Shown: positions 11,480 through 22,700 of the stretch, one piece after another
Numbering within the stretch: position 1 is the stretch's first letter
Layout: each line of letters begins with the position of its first letter
Assembly (NCBI RefSeq): GCF_032854445.1
Contig: NC_088301.1
Location: forward strand, 1,490,001-1,554,000
Origin: Liolophura sinensis
Taxonomy: Eukaryota; Mollusca; Polyplacophora; Chitonida; Chitonidae
Direction of reading: 5' to 3'
Length of the DNA stretch: 64,000 nt
Notes under the pieces: generated by a model
What the model saw: the letters and a program-made list of their open reading frames with translations, nothing else
Databases searched by the model: none
What the model was told of the DNA's origin: nothing
Program-made: the position numbers and the translations under genes

Positions 11480-11794
11480 TAACTACAACCCTATTCCATT
11501 GTCTCTGGTTCCAGCACAGGTGAAATTGTGCCCATCGTAGTCGTTCATTACGGTTTACCTATATCGGAATCCACCCAACATAAGGACGTTCGACACGAAG
11601 ACGGGCAGCACCAATCCGATTTTGTATGGTCTGGGCAATTACGCAATCCTTGCAGCATGACCTTGCGGTGGCAAAACGATTACGCAGATGACGGTGAATT
11701 TAATTGTTCTCTGCATGTGTCGTTATATGGGGCCGCAGTGACCTGGAGCGATCAGATGTCGTATCCGTTTGATGCACGTGCCCTCTGGTTGTGA
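11480..11794 (+). CDS. Unassigned open stretch, possible exon or gene remnant
   Basis: An open frame of about 105 codons runs from just after a TAA to TGA 11792-11794. Its composition is coding-like: mixed codons, no simple repeat, and peptide such as IVPIVVVHYGLPISES and WQNDYADDGEFNCSLHVSLY. A possible acceptor (TGGTTCCAGCACAG) lies near 11520. I do not recognise the family and see no matching exon around it. A second frame continues at 11816-12064, so this may be a decayed gene. Chance cannot be excluded. Confidence 0.25.
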
Positions 11795-12064
11795 ATTGTC
11801 CGTCTACTGCATTTCATGGCAACAGTAGACTGGCCAGCTTGGAGCATGCCATCTACAGGTTCGGCATTTGTAAGGCGTGGCATGCGAACTGTTTATCTCT
11901 CAAGGATTGTTAGCGTGTTTTTTCTAATCACCAGCAAATTCGCCTCGCTGCTCAGCCACATGAAATTGTGGCTATATGACCTCGCACAACTGGAGGGTCG
12001 CGTTTTCACAAGAGCACGATGTACGCACCCAAAAGAATGGCAATGGTCGGACGCCTCAGATTAG

Positions 12065-12384
12065 ACCTGGCTATTTGCCTATTTGCCTGTATTAACTGCC
12101 TCGTATGACCCATTTTGGATATAACTGAATTCTCCTAGTGTGAAGTTTCAGTATATATCTATGCTTTAATGTTTTATAAGCGGCAAGCCATCGGATCCAG
12201 CCCTTTAGACTGTGAAATATCAAATGCACCGCCTAAAAATTCTAACTGAGCAGACTGATTTTATCATTCCAAGAATAAAAGTTTGTTGATATGCGGCAAA
12301 TTTATTGTTTGAGGTGGATTGGTATTTAACCTCATGCTCAAGAATTGTGCACTTTTAAAGACAACTGTCAGCATAATGTGTCAA
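12065..12384. other. Spacer before the 44-bp array
   Basis: AT-rich sequence with nothing recognisable. Confidence 0.4.
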
Positions 12385-14690
12385 GTTTACCAGGCTGCCC
12401 GGAGAAAGCCACCAGATTACTGTGTTGATGCCACGGGATCGCCTGGAGAAAGCCACCAGATTAATGTGTCGATGCCACGGGAGCGACTGGAGAAAGCCAC
12501 CAGATTAATGTGTCGATGCCACGGGAGCGCCATGAGAAAGCCACCAGATTAACGTGTCGATGCCACGGGAGCGCCTGGAGAAAGACACCAGATTAATGTG
12601 TCGATGCCACGGGAGCGCCTGGAGAAAGCCACCAGATTAATGTGTCGATGCCACGGGAGCGACTGGAGAAAGCCACCAGATTAACGTGTCGATGCCACGG
12701 GATCGCCTGGAGAAAGACACCAGATTAATGTGTTGATGCTATGGGATCGCCAGGAGAAAGCCACCAGATTAATGTGTCGATGCCACGGGATCGCCTGGAG
12801 AAAGACACCAGATTAATGTGTCGATGCCTCGGGATTGCCTGGAGAAAGCCACCAGATTAATGTGTTGATGCCATGGGATCGCCAGGAGAAAGCCATCAGA
12901 TTAATGTGTCGATGCCACGAAAGCGCCTGGAGAAAGCCACCAGATTAATGTGTTGATGCCGTGGGATCGCCTGGAGAAAGCCACCAGATTAATGTGTTGA
13001 TGCCACGGGATCGCCTGGAGAAAAACACCAGATTAATGTATTGATGCCAGGAGAAAGCCATCAGAATAATGTGTCGATGCCTCGGGAGCGCCAGGAGAAA
13101 GCCACCAGATTAATGTGTCGATGCCACGGGAGCGCCTGGAGAAAGACACCAGATTAATGTGTTGATGCCACGGGAGCGACTGGAGAAAGCCACCAGATTA
13201 ACGTGTCGATGCCACGGGATCGCCTGGAGAAAGCCACCAGATTATTGTGTCGATGCCACGGGAGCGCCTGGAGAAAGCCACCAGATTAATGTGTTGATGC
13301 CACGGGAGGGCCTGGAGAAAGCCACCAGATTAATGTGTTGATGCCACACGATCGCCAGGAGAAAGACACCAGATTAATGTATTGATGACATGGGGTGGCC
13401 TGGAGAAAGCCACCAGATTAATGTGTCGATGCCATGGGATCGCCTGGAGAAAGCCACCAGATTAATGTGTTGATGCCACGGGATCGCCTGGAGAAAGCCA
13501 CCAGATTAATGTGTTGATGCCACGGGATCGCCTGGAGAAAGCCACCAGATTAATGTGTCGATGCCACGGGATCGCCTGGAGAAAGCCACCAGATTAATGT
13601 CGATGCCACGGGAGCGCCTGGAAAAAGCCACCAGATTAATGTGTCGATGCCACGGGAGCGCCTGGAGAAAGACACCAGATTAATGTGTCGATGCCACGGG
13701 AGCGCCTGGAGAAAGGCACCAGATTAATGTGTTGATGCCACGGGAGCGCCATGAGAAAGCCACCAGATTAACGTGTCGATGCCACGGGATCGCCTGGAGA
13801 AAGCCATCAGATTATTGTGTCGATGCCACGGGATCGCCAGGAGGAAGCCACCAGATTAATGTGTTGATGCTATGGGATCGCCAGGAGAAAAACACCAGAT
13901 TAATGTATTGATGACATGGGGTGGCCTGGAGAAAGCCACCAGATTAATGTGTTGATGCCATGGGATCGCCATGAGAAAGCCACCAGATTAATGTGTCGAT
14001 GCCACGGGAGCGCCTGGAGAAAGCCACCAGATTAATGTGTTGATGCCACGGGAGCGCCTGGAGAAAGACACCAGATTAATGTGTCGATGCCACGGGATCG
14101 CCTGGAGAAAGCCACCAGATTAATGTCGATGCCACGGGAGCGCCTGGAAAAAGCCACCAGATTAACGTGTCGATGCCACGGGAGCGCCTGGAGAAAGACA
14201 CCAGATTAATGTGTCGATGCCACGGGAGCGCCTGGAGAAAGACACCAGATTAATGTGTCGATGCCACGGGAACCTCAGGAGAAAAACACCACATTAATGT
14301 GTCCATGTCACGGGAGCGCCATGAGAAAGCCACCAGATTAATGTGTTGATGCCACGGGAGGGTCTGGAAAAAGCCACCAGATTAATGCGTCAAGTTCACT
14401 GAAGCGCCTGGAGAAAGCCATCAGATTAATGTGTCGAGTTCACTGGAGAGCCTGGAGAAAGCCACCAGATTAATGTGTCGAGGTCACGGAGGTGACCAGA
14501 GAAAGCCACCAGATTAATGTGTCGAGGTCACGGAGGTGACCGGAGAAAACCACCAGATTAATGTACCAAAGTCACGGAGGTGATCGGCGAAAGCCACTAG
14601 ATTAATGTGCCAAGGTCATCGGAGTGCTTTGAGAAAGCCACCAGATTAATATGTTAAGGTTATCTGAGTACCCGGGGTGCCAGAACTGCC
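12385..14690. repeat. 44-bp satellite, about 52 copies
   Basis: The unit contains GCCACCAGATTAATGTGTCG and ATGCCACGGGAGCGCCTGGA. Variant positions (GCC/GAC, TCG/TTG, GAGCG/GATCG) recur in mosaic fashion, as expected from unequal exchange. Copies decay toward the right end (14380-14690), where the ATGCCACGGG half is replaced by GTTCACTG- or GGTCACGG-type sequence. Confidence 0.96.
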
Positions 14691-15512
14691 AAGAGAAAGC
14701 TACTGCACCTCGCCAGGTTAGCTTCTTGGACTAACCTCCAGTGATAGCTAGATTCAAGCCTGCGGCATCGGTCAGGGACATATTTTCATGTTGATGAATT
14801 TAAAAATGAATTTGAATAAAAATGATGGCATCTGTATTCTCCGTTTACCACACTATTGTCTTGAAGAATTTCGACCCAAGGTTGCTCAGATCTCCAGCTG
14901 TGAAGTAACTTGTAGAGACCAAATGTGAGGTCAGTCGATGTCACCTAAAACAAAGGGTCGATCCAAATGCCACAAAAGCAAGACAGGCTTGTCACAGGCT
15001 ACCATTCGCATTCCATCCGCACATAATGACATTTATTTAGAGTAATATGCCATACAGAAATGTTTGAACTATTTTTAACGTCATTACTATGAACACGCAG
15101 CTCATGGTCCCAAACCTCAAAATATTCATACATTTGTCTTATCAGAGCACTTGTTATGCGTTTTCAATTAACACGACCCAAAAATAAGGACTCAAAATCA
15201 CATTTCCAAATTTGGCCTGGTCTAAATATGGCATTTTGGAATCGGTCTGACACGCCCTCCCGTCCTCAATATATCATCGGTCACATATAAGTGAGCTTTC
15301 GTCATCAAAGGACCATCGGCCTCTTTTACTTCATTGGTATTTCTTATTTTTTTTTATCCATGTTCAACATGATTCTCAAGAATTTTTTGTTCATATACAA
15401 TATGACGACTGGGAGGTTTATCGGTGGAGAAAAACCCAAGAGTCCCGAATAAACCATTGAACACCGCCAGGTACAAGGCAACCTTTCTGAGTTAAGGTCG
15501 CAATAGAAGTTT
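14691..15512. other. Spacer
   Basis: No gene or repeat recognised. Confidence 0.4.
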
Positions 15513-15660
15513 ATCTGTTTGATTGGTGTTTTACTCCACACTCAAGAATATTTCACTTATACGACCGCAAACAGTATTGTGGTAAAAGGAAACCAAGTAG
15601 ATCTCGGGGGGGGGGGGGGGGGGGGGGGGGAAATCCATCACAATCCGCAGGTTCGCAATA
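15513..15660 (-). mobile_element. SINE-A copy carrying a G25 run
   Basis: Matches the SINE-A tail and middle (GATTGGTGTTTTACTCCACA, CAAGAATATTTCACTTATAC, CCGCAGGTT). The element's usual CCGGG...CCCGGGGG part is replaced by 25 consecutive G at 15606-15630. Confidence 0.8.
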
Positions 15661-15764
15661 GAAACAACAAGAGCTGGAATCGAGCACGCAACCCCAATGG
15701 TCAAAGGCCTAACACAGTACCAGTCCTTCCATGGAACGGGTCAGCGAAGAGTACTCATTAGCGT

Positions 15765-15930
15765 TTGTTATTTATTGGACTGTTTGAACCATACTCAAGA
15801 GTATTTCACTTATATGTATAGAACCGCGTCCAGCCTTATGATGGGAGGAAACTGGGCTCCAACCCACGACTGGCCTTCCCACGTACAGCTGGAGAGGGAT
15901 CCAGGATGAGCTCCACTTGAACTCACAGAG
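15765..15930 (-). mobile_element. SINE-A copy, diverged
   Basis: Shows CTCAAGAGTATTTCACTTAT, ATGATGGGAGGAAACTGGGC, TTCCCACGTACAGC and a decayed tRNA B-box (GAACTCACAG). It lacks the far tRNA-like head. Confidence 0.78.
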
Positions 15931-16034
15931 GCCAGGTTTGTTATGAAATACCATGAATATACCCATATGCCATAGAAACTCCCCTCCCTCTAACGAGGAC
16001 TGATAATCACTATAGACCACTCTATCAAACTTTG

Positions 16035-19000
16035 ACTTTGCCAGAACAAATGATTATGGCATAGCGTTACGCCACTAGAAATAGTGCAGCCATAACGTGT
16101 CCAGTGTTTGGCAGGACGAAAGATTATGGCATAGCGTTACGCCACTGGCAATATTGCAGCCATGGCGTGGCTAGACTTTGGCAGGCCGAATGAGAATGGG
16201 CTAACGTTACGCCACTGGCAATATTGCAGCCATGGCGCGGCGAGACTTTGGCAGGCCGAATGATCATGGGCTAACGTTACGCCACTGGCAATATTGCAGC
16301 CATGGCGTGGCGAGACTTTGGCAGGCCGAATGATAATGGGCTAACGTTACGCCACTGACAATAATGCAGCCATGGCGTGGCGAGACTTTGTGGCAGGCCG
16401 AATGAGAATGGGCTAATGTTACACCACTGGCAATAATGCAGCCATGGCGTGGCGAGACTTTGCCAGAACAAATGATTATGGCATAGCGTTACGCCACTAC
16501 AAATAGTGCAGCCATAACGTGTCCAGTGTTTGGCAGGATGAAAGATTATGGCATAGCGTTACGCCACTGGCAATAATGCAGCCATGGCGTGGCGAGACTT
16601 TGGCAGGCCGAATGACAATGGGCTAACGTTACACCACTGGCAATATTGCAGCCATGGCGTGGCGAGACTTTGGCAGGCCGAATGATAATGGGCTAACGTT
16701 ACGCCACTGGCAATAATGCACCCATGGCGTGGCGAGACTTTGGCAGGCCGAATGATAATAGGCTAACGTTACACCACTGGCAATAATGCAGCCATGGCGT
16801 GGCGAGACTTTGTGGCAGGCCGAATGAGAATGGGCTAACGTTACACCACTGGCAATATTGCAGCCATGGCGTGGCGAGACTCTGGCAGGCCGAATGATAA
16901 TGGGCTAACATTACGCCACTGGCAATATTGCAGGCATGGCGTGGCGAGACTTTGGCAGGCCGAATGATAATGGGCTAACGTTACGCCACTGACAATATTG
17001 CAGCCATGACGTGGCGAGACTCTGGCAGGCCGAATGAGAATGGGCTAATGTTACGCCACTGGCAATATTGCACCCATGGCGTGGCGAGACTTTGGAAGGC
17101 TGAATGATAATGGGCTAACGTTACACCACTGGCAATAATGCAGCCATGGCGTGGCGAGACTTTGGCAGGCTGAATGACAATGGGCTAACGTTACACCACT
17201 GGCAATAATGCAGCCATGGCGTGGCGAGACTTTGGCAGGCCGAATGATAATGGGCTAACGTTACACCACTGGCAATAATGCAGCCATGGCGTGGCGAGAC
17301 TTTGCCAGAACAAATGATTATGGCATAGCGTTACGCCACTACAAATAGTGCAGCCATAACGTGTCCAGTGTTTGGCAGGATGAAAGATTATGGCATAGCG
17401 TTACGCCACTGGCAATAATGCAGCCATGACGTGGCGAGACTTTGGCAGGCCGAATGACAATGGGCTAACGTTACACCACTGGCAATATTGCAGCCATGGC
17501 GTGGCGAGACTTTGGCAGGCCGAATGATAATGGGCTAACGTTACACCACTGGCAATAATGCACCCATGGCGTGGCGAGACTCTGGCAGGCTGAATGATAA
17601 TGGGCTAACGTTACGCCACTGGCAATAATGCACCCATGGCGTGGCGAGACTTTGGCAGGCCGAATGATAATGGGCTAACATTACGCCACTGGCAATAATG
17701 CACCCATGGCGTGGCGAGACTTTGGCAGGCTGAATGACAATGGGCTAACGTTACACCACTGGCAATAATGCAGCCATGGCGTGGCGAGACTTTGCCAGAA
17801 CAAATGATTATGGCATAGCGTTACGCCACTACAAATAGTGCAGCCATGACGTGTCCAGTGTTTGGCAGGATGAAAGATTATGGCATAGCGTTACGCCACT
17901 GGCAATAATGCAGCCATGGCGTGACGAGACTTTGGCAGGCCGAATGACAATGGGCTAACGTTACACCACTGGCAATATTGCAGCCATGGCGTGGCGAGAC
18001 TTTGGCAGGCCGAATGATAATAGGCTAACGTTACATCACTGGCAATAATGCAGCAATGGCGTGGCGAGACTTTGGCAGACCGAATGAGAATGGGCTAACG
18101 TTACACCACTGGCAATATTGCAGCCATGGCGTGGCGAGACTCTGGCAGGCTGAATGATAATGGGCTAACGTTACGCCACTGGCAATATTGCAGCCATGGC
18201 GTGGCGAGACATTGGCAGGCCGAATGATAATGGGCTAACGTTACGCCACTGGCAATATTTCAGCCATGACATGGCGAGACTCTGGCAGGCCGAATGAGAA
18301 TGGGCTAACGTTACACCACTGGCAATATTGCAGCCATGGCGTGGCGAGACTTTGGCAGGCTGAATGACAATGGGCTAACGTTACGCCACTGGCAATAATG
18401 CAGCCATGGCGTGGCGAGACTCTGGCAGGCTGAATGATAATGGGCTAACGTTACGCCACTGGCAATATTGCAGCCATGGCGTGGCCAGACTCTGACAGGC
18501 TGAATGATAATGGGCTAATGTTACGCCACTGGCAATAATGCAGCCATGACGTGGCGAGACTTTGGCAGGCCGAATGACAATGGGCTAACGTTACGCCACT
18601 GGCAATATTGCAGCCATGGCGTGGCGAGACTGGCAGGCTGAATGATAATGGGCTAACGTTACACCACTGGCAATATTGCAGCCATGGCGTGGCGAGACTC
18701 TGGCAGGCTGAATGATAATGGGCTAACGTTACACCACTGGCAATATTGCAGCCATGGCATGGCGAGACTCTGGCAGGCTGAATGATAATGGGCTAATGTT
18801 ACACCACTGGCAATAATGCAGCCATGACGTGGCGAGACTCTGGCAGGCCGAATGACAATGGGCTAACGTTACACCACTGGCAATAATGCAGCCATGGCGT
18901 GGCGAGACTCTGGCAGGCTGAATGATAATGGGCTAACGTTACACCACTGGCAATATTGCAGCCATGGCGTGGCGAGACTCTGGCAGGCTGAATGATAATG

Positions 19001-19045
19001 GGCTAACGTTACGCCACTGGCAACCTTGCAGCCATAACGTGGCAA
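16035..19045. repeat. 70-bp satellite, about 43 copies, with higher-order blocks
   Basis: The unit contains GGCAGGCCGAATGATAATGG, CTAACGTTACGCCACTGGCA and GCAGCCATGGCGTGGCGAGA. A distinct two-unit variant beginning CCAGAACAAATGATTATGGC recurs at 16041, 16463, 17305 and 17795. The distances are close to 6, 12 and 7 units, so multi-unit segments have been duplicated. The array ends about 60 bp before the peroxiredoxin poly(A) signal. Confidence 0.96.
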
Positions 19046-19089
19046 GAGATGCCTTTTAAACATTACCCAAAAGAAGAAAAACAATCATT

Positions 19090-19752
19090 AACAGTATATC
19101 AAATGTGTTTATTCCACAGAAAATCACTAGAATGATCTCTCATAGTTAGCTGTATGGGAGTAGTCAATTTTCGCTTTTTTTTATTATTTTTCTCATACGT
19201 GTATACTGAATACAAAAACCATCTTAATTTTCTTCATAAGATTCTTCAGTTTTCTCCTACAGCAAAAGACAGCTACGAACATCAGAATAGACTGTATTGC
19301 TATCACCCAATACTTAAAAATGTTACAGTATTACAACTCTTATACCATCTAGTAACAGCATACAAATGAGCTCAGTCAAGACACAGACGTTTCTGATAAA
19401 AAATTCAAGTCTTTGAAAAGACATCCCCAATAACCGTCACTGAACACTGAATGTCCTATGAAAGTAAATATACTTTAACATGAAAAATGAACAACTAAAA
19501 AGTGCTACATATTATAAAACACCTTCACACATTTACATACTTAAAACCAGCTTTCTTTCCAGCAATAATGTGTTGAGTGTTCTGGAATAAGAATGCTGAA
19601 ACCAACAAAATGTATAAAATCTTACACATTTCCCCATTCTTCATCATAAATCTGAAACATCTTTGGATTCACTGCAGAGTATTCACCTTTCATGACTACC
19701 TGTAAAAGGCAACGGTTTCTTTTGGGGAAACCTGTTTTCCACTTTTAAATGC
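19090..19752 (-). other. Peroxiredoxin 3' UTR with poly(A) signal
   Basis: Downstream of stop 19753-19755 on the minus strand, an AATAAA signal lies at 19108-19113. This predicts cleavage near 19085-19095 and a 3' UTR of about 660 nt. Confidence 0.65.
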
Positions 19753-22700
19753 TTAGTTTTTCTTCCCGAAGTATTCTTTGCTGCCCTTGGGGTCGGGTTT
19801 CATTGTGTCCTGCCCTGGTTTCCATCCTGCTGGGCAAACTGTAGAAAACAAAAAATCCACAGCAATTTTTAATTTGTTTACTATTGGCATCATAATTCCA
19901 TAGCAGTCCATTTCTGATCAAATTAGTTGATCAACAGCCCATTTCTGATCAAATTAATTCATCAAGTCCATTTTTGATCAAATTGGTTCATCAACAAACC
20001 ATTAATGATCAAATTAGTTCATAACCCATTTCATAACCACATATGCACCGACCCCAACACGTTACCAATGTACAACTTTATTTATTGTCTATTGTTTTCT
20101 ACCTTGTTTTGAAGAACCCAGTTACAGTATATGCTGCCATGTAACAGTATATGCTGCCATGTAACAGTATATGCTGTCATGTAACAGTATATGCTGTAAT
20201 GTAACAACATATGCTGCCATCTAACAGTATATGCTGCCATCTAACAGTATATGCTGTAATGTAACAGTATATGCTGCTATCTAACAGCATGTATTGCTAT
20301 CTAACAATATATGCTGCTATGTAACAGTATATGCTGCCATGTAACAGTATATGCTGCTATCTAACTTTATTTGATTTGATTTGATTGGTGTTTTACGCCG
20401 TACTCAAGAATATTTCACTTATACGACGGCAGCCAGCATTATGGTGGGTGGAAACCGGGCACAGCCCGGGGGAAACCCACGACCATCCGCAGGTTGCTGG
20501 CAGACCTTCCCACGTACGGCCGGAGAGGAAGCCAGCATTAGCTGGTCTCGAACTCACAGCGACCGCATTGGTGAGAGCCTTCTGGGTCACTACGCTGCGC
20601 TAGCGCGCTAACCGACTGAGCCACGGAGGCCCCCGCTGCTATCTAACAGTATATGCTGTCATCTAACAGTATATGCTGCTATCTAACAGTATATGCTGCT
20701 ATCTAATATTTATACATCTGATTGTTCTATAACCAGTTTTATGGGCTGAAGAAATGTCTTGGTGGAAGACAAGAGGTCGATCAACAAATGGTAGTCAAGA
20801 CCCAACACTGAATCTGAACATTCTCTGTCTAACACCGCAATTAAGAGTCAGAGTTAAGAGTTTCAATGCTTTCAAGGTTACCCACCTGGGTTTGTTTGAT
20901 CCACAGTGACGAAATCTGACACAGCTTTCTGGTTTATATGTGTTAACAACTGATTTATTTATTTATTTATTTATCTGATTGGTGTTTTACGCCATACTCA
21001 AGAATATTTCACTTATACGACGGCGGCCAGCATTATGGTAGGTAGAAACGGACCATCTGCAGGTTGCTGACAGACCTTCCCACTTATGGCCGGAGAGGAA
21101 GAGGGTATGGTTTTAATAATTGATATTTAGGCTGAACCTGGCTCTGTTGCTTAGCAAAGCTGATTTTCAAAATACTAAATGTACGTACAGGTAGTCACAG
21201 AAACCAAGAACTTTCGGGTTTAATACACTCAGACAGCATCCATACTTGTGTTATCAAATCCAGGAACATTACCAACACCCTCACACAGCATCCACACTTG
21301 TGTTATCAAAGCCAGGAACATTACCAATACCCTCAGACAGCATCCACACTTGTGTTATCAAACCCAGGAACATTACCAACACCCTCACACAGCATCCACA
21401 CTTGTGTTATCAAACCCAGGAACATTACCAACACCCTCAGAGAGCTTCAACACTTGGGTTATCAAACCCAGGAACATTACCAACACCCTCAGAGAGCTTC
21501 CACACTTGTGTTATCAAACCCAGGAACATTACCAACACCCTCACACAGCATCCACACTTGTGTTATCAAACCCAGGAACATTACCAATACCCTCAGAAAG
21601 CATCCACACTTGTGTTATCAAATCCAGGAACATTACCAATACCCTCAGACAGCATCCACACTTGTGTTATCAAATCCAGAAACATTACCAACACCCTCAG
21701 ACAGCATCCATACTTGTGTTATCAAACCCAGGAACATTACCAACACCCTCAGAGAGCTTCCATACTTGTGTTATCAAACCCAGGACCATTCACACTTGTT
21801 TGCGAAAGTACATGTATTTGTGTCGTTTACCTTCTCCATGTTTATCTGTGAACTGGAAGGCCTGGACCAATCGCAGGGTTTCATCCAATGATCGCCCCAC
21901 TGGCAGGTCGTTAATTGTCACCTGACGGAGATTACCTTTGTCATCGATAATGAACAGGCCTCTGCGGAGAAACAGGAATTTTCAATTATCGTTATTATTT
22001 CAACCATCATCAAGTTTGTACGTCAAATCCGTCAAATCAAATTTCATTACAAATCGTAAAGGTGCCTAAGCCTTTTGTTTTTAGCTTCATAAAGTAAGAT
22101 ATAAAACCATAAATGTTTTATGCTATTTGTACATGCTTGGAACAGATTCAACTGCTCTGTGCAGATGTCATTTGTTTGGTTTTTCATGATATACTCAGAA
22201 CTGTGTTTTTGAAATGTATGGATAGTCCTTAGTGGAAACTGGACAGAATCCAATGGAAAATGGGCATACTCCAGAGGAAACCACAGAGAGTCCCTGAGGA
22301 AAAAGGGCACACTCCAGAGGAAACCAGGGAGAGTCCCTGAGGAAAAGCGGCACACTCCAGAGGAAACCTGAGAGAGTCCCAAGGAAAAAGGGCAGACTCC
22401 AGAGTAACTGGACAGAGTCCAAGGGAAAAACAGTAGACTCGAGAGGAAACCAGACACAGTCCAGGGGAAAATGGGCAGACTCCAGAGGAATCAAGAGAAA
22501 ACCAAACAGAATACAGAAGAAACCAAACAGAATCCAGACAATACCAAACAGAATTCAGGGGAAAACAGATATAGTCCAGAGAAAGCCAGACTAGTCCAGG
22601 TGAAACTTCTTCACCTGACCAGATATCTGAGAACCTGTCAGCTGAAAGAAACAGGAGTCAATAGTTCATGGTTAAGGATGTCCAGTGGTCCTGCCACAAA

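Noticed and set aside
12385-14690. CRISPR-like regular array (44-bp units); the same thought for 27138-27930
   Set aside because: There are no unique spacers: the whole unit repeats, and the genome is eukaryotic.
21246-21925. Three plus-strand ORFs of about 200 codons
   Set aside because: 52-bp array within a peroxiredoxin intron; one ORF continues antisense over exon 4.
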